Assembly (NCBI RefSeq): GCF_001556515.1
Contig: NZ_LSJA01000298.1
Coordinates: 1 to 43,539, forward strand
Reading direction: 5' to 3'
Length of the DNA: 43,539 nucleotides
Source: Caulobacter sp. CCH9-E1
GTDB lineage: Bacteria > Pseudomonadota > Alphaproteobacteria > Caulobacterales > Caulobacteraceae
This document shows, one piece after another, positions 7,502 to 16,131 of the stretch (positions within the stretch are counted from its first letter, which is position 1; each line of letters begins with the position of its first letter). The notes below the pieces were generated by a model. It saw nothing but the letters and a program-made list of their open reading frames with translations, did no database searches and was not told where the DNA came from. Made by a program: the position numbers and the translations under genes.

Positions 7502-8692
7502 TTAGGCCTCGAGCGCGGCGACGCCCGGGAGGGTCTTGCCCTCCATCCATTCCAGGAACGCGCCGCCAGCGGTCGAGACGAACGTCATGTCGGCCGCGAC
7601 ACCGGCGTGGTTCAGGGCCGCCACCGTATCACCGCCGCCGGCCACGGCCACGAGTTTACCCGATTTGACCCGTTCCGAGACATGTTTCGCCGCCGAAACG
7701 GTCGCCTTGTCGAACGGCGGCACCTCGAACACGCCCAGCGGGCCGTTCCAGATCAGGGTTTCGCACTGGTCGATCGTGGCGTTCAGCGTGGCGACGGTCT
7801 CGGGACCCGCGTCGAGGATACGATCGTCGTGGCGCACGTCGTAGACGTTGCGGACGCTGGAGGCGACGCCGGGCTTGACCTCCTGGGCGACCACGACGTC
7901 GGTCGGCAGCAGGATCTTGCAACCGGCGCTTCCGGCCAGGTCGATGATCTGGCGGGCGGTCTCGGCCATGTCGGTCTCGCACAGCGAGGCGCCGACGTCG
8001 ATCTTGGCCGCGTAGAGGAAGGTGTTGGCCATGCCGCCGCCGATGGCCAGGTAGTCCAGCTTGGTCACCAGGTTGCGCAGCAGATCAAGCTTGGTCGAGA
8101 CCTTCGAGCCGCCGACGATGCCGATCACCGGCTTCTTGGGCTTGCCGAGGGCGGCGTCCAGGGCTTCCAGCTCGCGTTGCATGGCCAGGCCCGGATAGGC
8201 CGGCAGCAGCTTGGCTAGGCCTTCGGTCGAGGCGTGGGCGCGGTGGGCGGCGCTGAAGGCGTCGTTGACATAGACGTCGCCGTTCACGGCCAGGGCCTTG
8301 GCGAACGCCGGATCGTTCTTCTCTTCGCCGGCGTGGAAGCGGACGTTTTCCAGCAGGGCCACGCCGCCGTTTTCGAGGGCGTTGACGACCGTGGCGGCCG
8401 CCGGGCCGACGCAGTCGCTGGCGAAGGCGACCGGCTGCTCCAGGAGCTTCGACAGAGGCTCGGCGACGAAGGCCAGGCTCATCTCCGGCACGACCTTGCC
8501 CTTGGGACGATCGAAGTGGGCCAGCAGCACCACCTTGGCGCCTTGCTTGGACAGGTAGGCGATGGTCGGCAGGGCCGCGCGCAGGCGGGTGTCGTCGGCG
8601 ACCTTTCCGCCGTCGACCGGGACGTTGAAGTCCACCCGGACCAGGGCGCGCTTGCCGGCGAGGTCGGCGGTGTCGAGGGTGCGGAAGGTCAT
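7502..8692 (-). CDS. pgk: Phosphoglycerate kinase
   Basis: This enzyme transfers phosphate from 1,3-bisphosphoglycerate to ADP in glycolysis. The 396-residue length is normal. N-terminal RVDFNVP (about 19-25) with the following R/D substrate residues, [17 protein letters not shown] at the hinge side and the C-terminal GGGDTVAAL nucleotide loop are all visible. AGGA precedes the ATG. It lies 69 bases after gap in the same direction with a terminator-like hairpin in between, so part of the transcription from the gap promoter probably stops early. Confidence 0.97.
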   Translation of the reverse strand: MTFRTLDTADLAGKRALVRVDFNVPVDGGKVADDTRLRAALPTIAYLSKQGAKVVLLAHFDRPKGKVVPEMSLAFVAEPLSKLLEQPVAFASDCVGPAAATVVNALENGGVALLENVRFHAGEEKNDPAFAKALAVNGDVYVNDAFSAAHRAHASTEGLAKLLPAYPGLAMQRELEALDAALGKPKKPVIGIVGGSKVSTKLDLLRNLVTKLDYLAIGGGMANTFLYAAKIDVGASLCETDMAETARQIIDLAGSAGCKILLPTDVVVAQEVKPGVASSVRNVYDVRHDDRILDAGPETVATLNATIDQCETLIWNGPLGVFEVPPFDKATVSAAKHVSERVKSGKLVAVAGGGDTVAALNHAGVAADMTFVSTAGGAFLEWMEGKTLPGVAALEA

Positions 8693-8717
8693 CGGTCGTC
8701 CTGAATGTCGAGCAAGG

Positions 8718-8745
8718 AAAACCCCCGCTCCTTGCGAGGCGGGGG
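8718..8745 (-). terminator. Terminator-like hairpin between gap and pgk
   Basis: Arms CCCCCGC (8722-8728) and GCGGGGG (8739-8745) are perfectly complementary and can extend inward. On the minus strand the stem is followed by TTTT (8721-8718). It stands just upstream of the pgk start, so it could end part of the gap transcripts and set a higher level of gap than of pgk. Confidence 0.7.
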
Positions 8746-8761
8746 CTGGGTCTTGGATTCC

Positions 8762-9769
8762 TTAGAGGAACTTCGCCATCTCAAGAGCGGTGTCGCTCAT
8801 GCGCGTCGCGAAGCCCCACTCGTTATCGTACCACGACAGCACGCGGGCCAGCTTGCCCTCGATGACTTGCGTCTGGGGCAGGGCGGCGGTCGAGCTGGCG
8901 GCGATGTGGTTCAGGTCGGTCGAGACCAGCGGGTCGGTCGTCGTGGCCAGAACGCCCTTCATCGGGCCGTCGGCGGCGGCTTGCAGGGCCTTGTTGATCT
9001 CGTCGATCGAGGTCTCGCGGGCGGCGACGACCTTCAGGTCGATGACCGAGACGTTCGGGGTCGGGACGCGGATCGACGAGCCGTCCAGCTTGCCCTTCAG
9101 TTCCGGCAGCACCAGGCCCAGGGCCTTGGCGGCGCCGGTCGAGGTCGGGATCATGCTCAGGGCCGCGGCGCGGGCGCGGTAGAGGTCCTTGTGCATGGTG
9201 TCCAGCGTCGGCTGGTCGCCCGTGTAGCTGTGGATCGTGGTCATATAGCCGCGCTCGATGCCGAACAGGTCGTGCAGGACCTTGGCGACCGGGGCCAGGG
9301 CGTTGGTGGTGCACGAGCCGTTCGAGACGACGATGTCGTCGGCGGTCAGGGTCTCGTGGTTGACCTTGTAGACGATGGTCTTGTCGGCGCCGTCGGCGGG
9401 GGCCGAGACCAGGACGCGCTTGGCGCCGGCCTTCAGGTGGGCGCTGGCCTTGTCCTTGGCGGTGAAGATGCCGGTGCACTCGAAGGCGATGTCGACGCCC
9501 AGGTCCTTGTGCGGCAGCTCTTCGGGGTTACGGATGGCCGTGACCTTGATCTTGCCCATGCCGACGTCGATCCAGTCCTCGCCCGAGGTGACGACGCCCG
9601 GGAAGCGGCCGTGGACGCTGTCGTAGCGCAGCAGGTGGGCGTTGGTCTCGACCGGACCCAGGTCGTTGATGGCGACGACCTCGATGTCGCGACGGCCATG
9701 CTCGGCGATGGAGCGCAGGACCAGACGTCCGATGCGGCCGAAGCCGTTGATGGCGACGCGAACAGCCAT
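8762..9769 (-). CDS. gap: Glyceraldehyde-3-phosphate dehydrogenase, type I
   Basis: The enzyme oxidises glyceraldehyde 3-phosphate to 1,3-bisphosphoglycerate with NAD. From the ATG at 9769 it has 335 residues. The NAD fold INGFGRIGR (7-15), the acidic residue after VVAIND expected of an NAD-specific enzyme, and the active site SNGSCTTN with C153 are present. So is the C-terminal WYDNEWG segment. GGAG lies 8 bases before the ATG. The frame stays open much further upstream because of the high GC content, but that part runs antisense to zauP and is not credible. It heads the gap-pgk-fba block. Confidence 0.97.
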   Translation of the reverse strand: MAVRVAINGFGRIGRLVLRSIAEHGRRDIEVVAINDLGPVETNAHLLRYDSVHGRFPGVVTSGEDWIDVGMGKIKVTAIRNPEELPHKDLGVDIAFECTGIFTAKDKASAHLKAGAKRVLVSAPADGADKTIVYKVNHETLTADDIVVSNGSCTTNALAPVAKVLHDLFGIERGYMTTIHSYTGDQPTLDTMHKDLYRARAAALSMIPTSTGAAKALGLVLPELKGKLDGSSIRVPTPNVSVIDLKVVAARETSIDEINKALQAAADGPMKGVLATTTDPLVSTDLNHIAASSTAALPQTQVIEGKLARVLSWYDNEWGFATRMSDTALEMAKFL

Positions 9770-10073
9770 GGGTCTTTCTCCTGTTTGGCCGCCGAGCGGG
9801 ATCGTTCGGCGTTCCCTATTTTTCGCTGCGCGTTTTGCGGGCTGGGGGCGCGAAGTCAAGCCCGGGAGGCCGTGATTTGGAGCCCGCGGCGCCAAAATCG
9901 GGCCTTGCCCAGAGCTTGGCCCGTCCCCAACGAAACCCGCTTTGGCCTGCATGGAGCGCGGACAAAAGGCGGCGAATGCTGCTATGGGCTTTTGCGTCGC
10001 CCAATTGTCGCCCCGCGTGACTGGCTTAGAGGGCCTCGATCTGTATGTTGCGTCGCATGATGGAAATCCGCCG
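9770..10073. other. Intergenic region between divergent gap and zauP
   Basis: These 304 bases hold the candidate gap promoter (9831-9859) and the leader of zauP. No gene is supported: the plus-strand frame from 9942 lacks a ribosome site and joins zauP, and the part before 10074 has no family-like sequence. No transketolase gene is found here, although it neighbours gap in some relatives. Confidence 0.4.
9831..9859 (-). promoter_or_regulatory. Candidate housekeeping promoter of gap
   Basis: On the minus strand TTGACTT (9859-9853) is followed by 14 bases and GCAAAACG (9838-9831). This is close to the TTGAC...GCTANA form used by the Caulobacter vegetative sigma factor. It would start the transcript about 50 to 60 bases before the gap ATG. 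The -10 match is imperfect. Confidence 0.4.
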
Positions 10074-10448
10074 ATGATCCCGGCCGACGGTACGGCCCTC
10101 GACCTCGCCGTGCGCCGTCTGGAGCGCGCGGTGAGCCAACTCGAGCAACGCCTGGCGGCCAAGGCCGCCGAGACCAAGCGCGCTCTGGCCGCCGCCGGCG
10201 CCGCCGCGGGCGGAAGCGCCGCCGCGCCCGGTCTGTTCGAAGAGGACGAGAAGGCCCAGCTGGTCGCCGACCTGGAAGCCGCCCGCGAGCGCGAGAAGGC
10301 GCTGGAGGAAGCCGGCGAGCAGGCCTCGGTCGCGCTGGGCCGCGCCATCGCCGAGATCCGCGCCGCCCTGGGCGAGGATGGCGTCGCCAACGACCTGCAT
10401 TCGCCCAATGACGATGACGACCTGTTCGAAGATTCCGAGGAGGCCTGA
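10074..10448 (+). CDS. zauP: ZauP-like coiled-coil protein, partner of ZapA (DUF4164-type)
   Basis: This is a 124-residue, mostly helical protein. Heptad-like stretches at about 8-42 and 62-100 (LERAVSQLEQRLAAKAAETK and the ADLEAARERE helix) are split by an alanine/glycine linker, and the tail is very acidic (NDDDDLFEDSEE). In Caulobacter the gene just before zapA encodes ZauP, which forms oligomers with ZapA and tightens the Z-ring. Size, coiled coil and position fit. The ATG at 10074 is chosen because the earlier part of the frame has no coding character. zapA starts 3 bases after the stop, so the pair is co-transcribed. Confidence 0.8.
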   Translation: MIPADGTALDLAVRRLERAVSQLEQRLAAKAAETKRALAAAGAAAGGSAAAPGLFEEDEKAQLVADLEAAREREKALEEAGEQASVALGRAIAEIRAALGEDGVANDLHSPNDDDDLFEDSEEA

Positions 10449-10451
10449 CGC

Positions 10452-10778
10452 ATGGCCCAGGTGACGATCCAGGTGAACGGCCGGCCCTATATCGTCGGCT
10501 GCGAGGACGGCCAGGAGCCGCACCTGACCGAGCTGGCGCGCCTGTTCGACCGCCAGGTCCGCCAGGTCAGCGCCGATGTCGGCCAGCTGGGCGAGACGCG
10601 GCTCTTCCTGATGGGCGCCCTGCTGCTGGCCGACGAACTGTCGGACATGAAGCTGCGCCTGGCCCACGCCCAGAGCGAGATCGCCCGCATGCAGCAAGAG
10701 GGCACCAAGGCCGAGATCGCCGCCATCCGCGCCCTCGACGCCGCCGCCGAGAAGATCGAGAAGCTCGCGGCGGAGTAA
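10452..10778 (+). CDS. zapA: Cell division protein ZapA
   Basis: The protein has 108 residues. The N-terminal globular part starts with VTIQVNGRPYIVGCEDGQEPHL, the hallmark of ZapA, with the RLFDRQVR helix after it. The C-terminal half is a long amphipathic coiled coil that forms the tetramer. ZapA cross-links FtsZ protofilaments. Together with ZauP (stop 3 bases upstream) it concentrates the Z-ring at the division site. Length and order are typical for the family. Confidence 0.93.
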   Translation: MAQVTIQVNGRPYIVGCEDGQEPHLTELARLFDRQVRQVSADVGQLGETRLFLMGALLLADELSDMKLRLAHAQSEIARMQQEGTKAEIAAIRALDAAAEKIEKLAAE

Positions 10779-10862
10779 GTCATCCGCTTCCTTGATGGTT
10801 AAGGTTGTGTTCCGCGCGGAGCTTCGCCTATCGTCCTTCTGAGTTGGGGGATGAGGGGTTCG

Positions 10863-12845
10863 ATGAAACTGAGCGCGACGTTTGCTCTGGCCGGGCTTTG
10901 CTTTTCTGGCTTGGGCGGGGGCGCCCTGGCGGCCGATGGGACCGCCGCCGCGGCGTTCGGCGTGCGGGAATATGTCCACCAGATCAGCCTGTCGCCGGAC
11001 GGCAAGCAGGCGGCGATGGTCACGCCCTCGGCGGGACGGGGTTACCATCTGGTGGTCCTGGACCTGACCGGCGAAAAGGCGCCGCGCGCGATCCTGACGT
11101 CCAGCGGCGATCCCGAGCGTCTGACGCGGTGCAGCTGGTCCACCGAGACCCGTCTCGTCTGCCAGATCTATGTGGTGCTGAAGGGCGCGCAGGGGCGGCT
11201 GGGCTTCACGCGGCTGATCGCCATTAACAACGACGGCGGTCCGCTGAAGGTCCTCAGCGCCGAAACCAACGAGCGCTCCTTGCGAATGTCGCAGAACGGC
11301 GGCGCCATCATCGACTGGGCGACCGACTATGCGCCCGGCGGCGTCCTGATGACCCGCGACTATGTTCCCGAACGGAGCACGGGCACGCACCTGGCCAATG
11401 AGGAGGACGGCCTCGGCGTGGACCGCGTCGACACCGTCACCCTGGCCCGTCGGCCGGTCGAGCGACCCAATCCGAACGCGGTGGAATATATCGGCGATGG
11501 TCGCGGCGTCATCCGGATCATGGGCGTTCGGCCCAAGCGCTCCACGGGCTACGCCAGCGACACCATCCAGTACTATTACCGAGCCGCGGACAAGAGAGAC
11601 TGGCGACCGCTTGGCCAGCTGATGGTCGGCTCCAACGGCTATAGAGGCTTTGATCCCTACGCGGTCGATCCGCAGCTGAACGTCGTCTACGGCTTCGACG
11701 GACAGGACGGGCGGCGGGCGCTGTTCAAGGTGGCGCTGGACGACACCCTGAAGCGGGAGCTGGTGCTGGCGCGGCCCGACGTGGATGTCGCCGGGGTCGT
11801 GCGCATCGGCCGGCAGCGGCGCGTGGTCGGCGCGTCCTTCGTCACCGACCGGCGCGAGACCGAATTCTTCGATCCGGAGCTGCGCAAGCTGGGGACGGCG
11901 CTGGGCAAGGCCCTGCCGGGGCGGCTCGTGACCTTCGTCGACGCCTCGGTCGACGAGTCCAAGCTGCTGCTGTTCGCCGGCAGCGACAGCGATCCGGGTA
12001 TCTACTACCTGTTCGACAAGAAGACGCGCCGGATGGAGGAGCTGATCCCCGCGCGTCCGCAGTTGCAGGGGTTCAAGCTGGCGACCGTGAAGGCGGTCAC
12101 CTATCCGGCCGCGGACGGGACCCAGATTCCAGCGTACCTCACCTTGCCGGCGGGCGGCGACGGCAAGAACCTGCCGGCGATTGTCATGCCGCATGGCGGT
12201 CCCAGCGCCCGCGACGAGTGGGGCTTCGACTGGCTGGCGCAGTTCTTCGCCCATCAGGGCTACGCGGTGCTGCAGCCCAACTATCGCGGCTCGGCGGGCT
12301 ATGGGGCCGACTGGTTCCAGAAGAACGGCTTCCAGTCCTGGCGCACGGCGATCGGCGACGTCAATGACGGCGGTCGCTGGCTGCAGGCGCAAGGCGTCGC
12401 CAAGCCCGGCAAGCTGGCCATCGTCGGCTGGTCCTATGGCGGCTATGCGGCCCTGCAGTCCTCCGTCCTGGATCCGGACCTCTTCAAGGCTGTGGTCGCG
12501 ATCGCGCCTGTCACCGACCTTGAGACCCTGCGGTCCGAGCATCTGGACTTCGTCGACTACCCGCAGGTCAGCGCCTTCATCGGCAAGGGTCCTCACGTGA
12601 CCGAGGGCTCGCCGGCCCAGAACGCCGCGGCCATCAAGGCTCCGGTGCTGCTGTTCCACGGCGATCTCGACGCCAATGTCGGGATTGGCGAGTCCCGGCT
12701 GATGGAGCGCAAGTTGAAGGCGGCGGGGCGCTCGGTGGAGTTCATCGAGTTCAAGGGGCTGGATCACCAGCTGGCCGACGACGCGGCGCGGACCCAGATG
12801 CTGGGCAAGGCCGATGCGTTCCTGAAGACCGCCCTGGGGCTCTGA
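10863..12845 (+). CDS. Secreted S9-family (prolyl oligopeptidase-like) serine peptidase
   Basis: From the ATG at 10863 the protein has 660 residues, with a signal peptide at 1-22 (cleavage near GALA-ADG). A beta-propeller-like region follows at about 40-400, then an alpha/beta hydrolase domain at about 405-660. The catalytic residues are visible: S524 in GWSYGGYAAL, D603 in HGDLDANVG and H635 in GLDHQL. Such enzymes cleave short peptides in the periplasm. An ATG at 10851 is also in frame, but AGGGG (10854-10858) is well placed for the ATG at 10863, so I use that one. The gene stands alone, with 84 bases after zapA and 6S RNA after it. Confidence 0.9.
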   Translation: MKLSATFALAGLCFSGLGGGALAADGTAAAAFGVREYVHQISLSPDGKQAAMVTPSAGRGYHLVVLDLTGEKAPRAILTSSGDPERLTRCSWSTETRLVCQIYVVLKGAQGRLGFTRLIAINNDGGPLKVLSAETNERSLRMSQNGGAIIDWATDYAPGGVLMTRDYVPERSTGTHLANEEDGLGVDRVDTVTLARRPVERPNPNAVEYIGDGRGVIRIMGVRPKRSTGYASDTIQYYYRAADKRDWRPLGQLMVGSNGYRGFDPYAVDPQLNVVYGFDGQDGRRALFKVALDDTLKRELVLARPDVDVAGVVRIGRQRRVVGASFVTDRRETEFFDPELRKLGTALGKALPGRLVTFVDASVDESKLLLFAGSDSDPGIYYLFDKKTRRMEELIPARPQLQGFKLATVKAVTYPAADGTQIPAYLTLPAGGDGKNLPAIVMPHGGPSARDEWGFDWLAQFFAHQGYAVLQPNYRGSAGYGADWFQKNGFQSWRTAIGDVNDGGRWLQAQGVAKPGKLAIVGWSYGGYAALQSSVLDPDLFKAVVAIAPVTDLETLRSEHLDFVDYPQVSAFIGKGPHVTEGSPAQNAAAIKAPVLLFHGDLDANVGIGESRLMERKLKAAGRSVEFIEFKGLDHQLADDAARTQMLGKADAFLKTALGL

Positions 12846-12902
12846 GGGCCCGCGTCACGGCGCCGCTGGCGTTTCCGGGGGCGAGCGCCTATCTATGTCT
12901 CC

Positions 12903-13079
12903 GGCGGGTCTTGCTGCGGTTCGCGTCGGGGACTTCACATCCCGGGGACCTTAATCGACTCTCTTGGGAGCTGTGCCTTTCCGTGGCCGTGGCTGCGGAA
13001 ATACGGCGCCCACCTGGCATGCCAGGTCCGAGTGGATTGAAATTGTCGCCCACGGTTCTTCGCGGCGCCGCCACCCTTT
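12903..13079 (+). ncRNA. ssrS: 6S RNA (SsrS)
   Basis: The stretch lies directly before the 5-formyl-THF cyclo-ligase gene, the classic 6S neighbour. It can fold into one long rod. Parts of the 5' side (GGCGG, GCTGCG, CGTCGGG) pair with the 3' side (CCGCC, CGCGGC, CCCACG). Next comes an unpaired central region around TCCCGGGGACCTTAATCG, and the apical stem closes with TTTCCG/CGGAAA. The 16-base palindrome at 13012-13027 would form a small hairpin on the 3' side of the bubble. TATCTAT at 12890-12896 can serve as the -10, and the RNA ends near TTTT at 13077-13080. 6S RNA binds the housekeeping RNA polymerase by mimicking an open promoter. Ends are approximate. Confidence 0.72.
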
Positions 13080-13135
13080 TCTCCCGGTTCGGCGCGGCCT
13101 TGCGGCCGCTGGACCGGGATGACAGCTTTCACGGT

Positions 13136-13735
13136 ATGACCATCGCCGACCCCGTCGCGGCCAAGACGGCCCTGCGCGTCTTCCTGCGCAACCAGCGCAA
13201 GCAGCTGGCCCGCGAGCATCCGCAAGCCGACTGGATGGTCGCCGAGGTCGGCCGCGAGCCCTTGGCGCGCCTGTTCCCCGAGCCTGCGGGCAAGGTGGCG
13301 GCGCTCTATCACGGCCTTGGCTCGGAGCTTTCACCGCTTCTGTTGGGCGATCATCTGCGCGAGGCCGGGTGGACGTTGGCGTTGCCGGCGGTGATCGACG
13401 CCGACGCGCATCGCATGGTGTTCCGCCTGTGGAAGCCCGGCGAGCATCTGGTCCACGACAAGATCAGCCTGCGCGCCCCCAGCGCGAAGAACCCCGTCGT
13501 CGAACCCGATCTGGTCGTCACGCCGCTGCTGGCCTTCCAGCGCGACGGCGTGCGTCTGGGGCAGGGCGGCGGCTATTACGACCGGGCGCTGGCGGCGCTG
13601 CGGGCGCGCAAGTCGGTCCTCGTGATGGGCGTCGCCTACAGCGGTCAGCAGACGGAGAATCTGCCGCACGAACCGCACGATCAAAGGTTGGACGCCATTC
13701 TCACCGAAAAAGAGTATATCGCGGTCAAAGCCTGA
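13136..13735 (+). CDS. fthC: 5-formyltetrahydrofolate cyclo-ligase
   Basis: The enzyme converts 5-formyl-THF to 5,10-methenyl-THF using ATP. The protein has 199 residues. The N-terminal basic helix (RVFLRNQRKQLA), the central substrate part and the C-terminal signature RLGQGGGYYDRALAAL (about 140-155) with GVAYSGQQ are present. The ATG at 13136 gives normal length. The same frame is open back into the 6S RNA gene, which is not a coding region. The 6S RNA lies just upstream and is often co-transcribed with this gene in bacteria. Confidence 0.93.
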   Translation: MTIADPVAAKTALRVFLRNQRKQLAREHPQADWMVAEVGREPLARLFPEPAGKVAALYHGLGSELSPLLLGDHLREAGWTLALPAVIDADAHRMVFRLWKPGEHLVHDKISLRAPSAKNPVVEPDLVVTPLLAFQRDGVRLGQGGGYYDRALAALRARKSVLVMGVAYSGQQTENLPHEPHDQRLDAILTEKEYIAVKA

Positions 13736-13777
13736 GCCCCCGAGGGGCTCGATCCATACAGTTTCTTGGGACTCTCG

Positions 13778-14599
13778 ATGCGTTTCGCCTTTTTCGGCGA
13801 TGTCGTCGGCAAGTCGGGCCGGGACGGCCTGGCCGACCATCTGCCCGACCTTCGCCGCCGGCTCGGCCTGGAGTTCGTGATCATCAACGCCGAGAACGCG
13901 GCCGCGGGCTTCGGGATCACCGAGAACACCGCGCGCGAGCTGTTCGAGGCCGGCGCCGACTGCCTGACCCTGGGCAATCACAGCTGGGACCAGCGCGAGG
14001 CCCTGACCTATATCGTGCGCGAGCCGCGCCTGATCCGTCCGGCCAACTATCCGATCCTGTCGGACGCGCCGGGCCGGGGCAGCCACCTGTTCCAGACGGA
14101 CAGCGGCAAGACGATCTTCGTCGTCAACCTCTTGGGCCGGGTCCACATGGACGCCATGGACGACCCGTTCGCCGCCGCCGATCGCGAACTCGACAAGGCC
14201 CCGCTGGGCCAGGTCGCCGACGCGGTGATCGTTGACATGCACTGCGAGGCGACCTCGGAGAAGATGGCCATGGGCCACTATTGCGACGGCCGCGCCTCGC
14301 TGGTGGTGGGCACCCACACCCACGTGCCGACCGCCGACTGCCAGATCCTGCCCGGCGGCACGGCCTACCAGACCGACGCCGGCGCCTGCGCCGACTATGA
14401 CAGCGTGATCGGCAACCAGAAGGAAGAGCCGCTGCGGCGCTTCACCACCAAGATCAGCGGCGGCCGCTACCAGCCGGCCAGCGGCCCGGCCACGGTCTGC
14501 GGCGTGTTCGTCGAGACCGACGACCGCACCGGCCTGGCCACCCGCGTCGAGCCGATCCGGGTGGGCGGCCGGCTGAGCCCGCACATCCCGGAGCTTTAG
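13778..14599 (+). CDS. YmdB-family metallophosphoesterase (2',3'-cyclic-nucleotide phosphodiesterase type)
   Basis: The protein has 273 residues. The metal ligands of the family are present in order: FGDVVGKSG at the N-terminus, IINAENAAAGFGI, the LGNHSWDQRE metal site, DMHCEATSEKMAMG and VGTHTHVPTAD with TDAG after it. Members hydrolyse 2',3'-cyclic nucleotides. The Bacillus protein affects RNA turnover and biofilm choice. The ATG at 13778 begins MRFAFFGD, the usual N-terminus, and the gene lies 42 bases after fthC, so the two may be one unit. Confidence 0.92.
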   Translation: MRFAFFGDVVGKSGRDGLADHLPDLRRRLGLEFVIINAENAAAGFGITENTARELFEAGADCLTLGNHSWDQREALTYIVREPRLIRPANYPILSDAPGRGSHLFQTDSGKTIFVVNLLGRVHMDAMDDPFAAADRELDKAPLGQVADAVIVDMHCEATSEKMAMGHYCDGRASLVVGTHTHVPTADCQILPGGTAYQTDAGACADYDSVIGNQKEEPLRRFTTKISGGRYQPASGPATVCGVFVETDDRTGLATRVEPIRVGGRLSPHIPEL

Positions 14600-14668
14600 C
14601 GCCCAGGCTCAGCTTGCGGCTGCCACGATAGCGGTCTCAGATGCGGCTCCCCCCAAAAGGAGCCTCTC

Positions 14669-15082
14669 ATGACCGACGCCATCTACACCGCCCACGCCCA
14701 CGCCATCGGCGGCCGCAACGGCACGGCCAAGTCCGATGACGGCCATCTGGACGTGAAGCTGGCCTATCCGAAGTCGATGGGCGGCGACGGGAACGGGACC
14801 AATCCCGAGCAGCTGTTCGCGGCCGGCTACAGCGCCTGCTTCCTGGGCGCGCTCGGGCTGGTCGCCCGCAACCAGGGCGTCAAGCTGGGCGAGCACAGCC
14901 TGGACGCCGAGGTCGACCTGATCAAGGACGAGACCAGCTTCCACGTCGGCGTGCGCCTGAAGCTGAACGCGCCCGAGCTGGACCGCGACACCGCCGAGAC
15001 GCTGCTGCGCGCCGCCCACGAGGTCTGCCCCTATTCGAAGGCCACGCGCGGCAACGTCCAGGTGGATCTGGAAGTCGCCTGA
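14669..15082 (+). CDS. Organic hydroperoxide resistance protein (Ohr/OsmC family)
   Basis: This 137-residue thiol peroxidase acts on organic hydroperoxides. The two redox cysteines are C57 (GYSACFLGAL) and C120 (HEVCPYSKATRGN), both in the Ohr-type setting. The N-terminus has the NPEQLFAAGY helix. AAAAGGAG lies before the ATG. No OhrR-type MarR regulator gene is next to it, unlike the common arrangement. It is cytoplasmic and probably acts as a dimer. Confidence 0.93.
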   Translation: MTDAIYTAHAHAIGGRNGTAKSDDGHLDVKLAYPKSMGGDGNGTNPEQLFAAGYSACFLGALGLVARNQGVKLGEHSLDAEVDLIKDETSFHVGVRLKLNAPELDRDTAETLLRAAHEVCPYSKATRGNVQVDLEVA

Positions 15083-15182
15083 CGCCACCCTGGCCGGTCT
15101 TCGGTGTGCGGGGTGACAAAACCCCATCTCAGGGGCTAGAAGCCCCCACACTCCATTTTCAGACCAGAGACAGAGCCTCCGA

Positions 15183-15938
15183 ATGGCCGGCCACTCGAAA
15201 TTCAAGAACATCATGCACCGCAAGGGCCGCGCGGACGCCGCGCGGTCCAAGCTGTTCTCCAAGCTGTCGCGGGAAATCACGGTCGCGGCGAAGTCGGGCC
15301 TGCCGGATCCGGCCATGAACCCGCGCCTGCGCCTGGCCGTGAACAACGCCAAGGCCGAAAGCCTGCCCAAGGACGTCATCGACCGCGCGATCAAGAAGTC
15401 GCAGATGGGCGACGCGGCCGACTACACCGAAATCCGCTACGAGGGCGTGGCCGCCGGCGGCGTCGGGATCATCGTCGAGGTGATGACCGACAACAAGAAC
15501 CGCGCCGCCGCCAATGTCCGCTCCTACTTCACCAAGATGGGCGGCAACATGGGGGCCACCGGCTCGGTGACCTTCAACTTCGATCGCGTCGGCCAGATCA
15601 GCTATCCGGCCAAGACCGCGTCGGAAGACGACATGATGGAAGCCGCCATCGAGGCCGGCGCCGACGACGTCACCTCGGACATGGACGAGGAAGGCGAGGG
15701 CCACACGATCTACACCGCCTTCGAAGACCTGAACGAGGTCGCCGCGGCCCTGGAAGCCAAGTTCGGCGCGGCCGCCAACACCAAGATCGCCTGGCGTCCC
15801 AAGATGCAGGTGCCGGTCACCGGCGACAGCGTCGCCACCCTGATGAAGCTGCTCGACATGCTGGACGAGGACGACGACGTCCAGGCCGTCTACTCGAACG
15901 AAGACATCAGCGAAGAAGACTTGGCCAAGCTGGGCTGA
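15183..15938 (+). CDS. yebC: YebC/TACO1-family protein
   Basis: The 251-residue protein starts with the invariant [15 protein letters not shown], followed by [22 protein letters not shown] and [14 protein letters not shown], and has an acidic C-terminus. YebC proteins were long listed as transcription regulators. Recent work on the family points to helping ribosomes through proline stretches. In many bacteria the gene precedes ruvC. Here it is about 3 kb upstream of ruvC with other genes between. A strong terminator follows at 16004-16040. Confidence 0.95.
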   Translation: MAGHSKFKNIMHRKGRADAARSKLFSKLSREITVAAKSGLPDPAMNPRLRLAVNNAKAESLPKDVIDRAIKKSQMGDAADYTEIRYEGVAAGGVGIIVEVMTDNKNRAAANVRSYFTKMGGNMGATGSVTFNFDRVGQISYPAKTASEDDMMEAAIEAGADDVTSDMDEEGEGHTIYTAFEDLNEVAAALEAKFGAAANTKIAWRPKMQVPVTGDSVATLMKLLDMLDEDDDVQAVYSNEDISEEDLAKLG

Positions 15939-15940
15939 TC

Positions 15941-16100
15941 CCCCTTCTCCCTTTGCGGGAGAAGGTGTCAGCGAAGCTGACGGATGAGGGATTGAACATC
16001 CTGAACGCCGCGACCGGCTGGACCGCCGTCGCGGCGTTTTCCGTTCGAGCAACCCCTCACCCGACCCTTCGGGCCACCCTCTCCCGCAAGGAGGGAGGGA
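15941..16100. repeat. C-rich/G-rich stem-loop repeat after yebC
   Basis: Arms CCTTCTCCC (15943-15951) and GGGAGAAGG (15957-15965) form a perfect hairpin. GATGAGGG later faces CCCCTCACCC, and CCCTTCGGG and CCCTCTCCCGCAAGGAGGGAGGG close the element. Similar G/C-rich elements occur at 20153-20263 and 27824-28013. They are intergenic and non-coding. Confidence 0.75.
16004..16040 (+). terminator. Intrinsic terminator downstream of yebC
   Basis: AACGCCGCGAC (16004-16014) pairs perfectly over 11 bases with GTCGCGGCGTT (16028-16038) and is followed by TTTT (16037-16040). It lies inside the repeat region after yebC and should end the yebC transcript. Confidence 0.85.
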
Positions 16101-16131
16101 TCACGAACCGCCGCCGCCCGTTACAGCGGGC

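Noticed and set aside
10026..12767. Open frame of about 900 codons on the minus strand opposite zauP, zapA and the S9 peptidase
   Set aside because: It crosses three well-supported genes, has shadow-type composition and has no recognisable domain.
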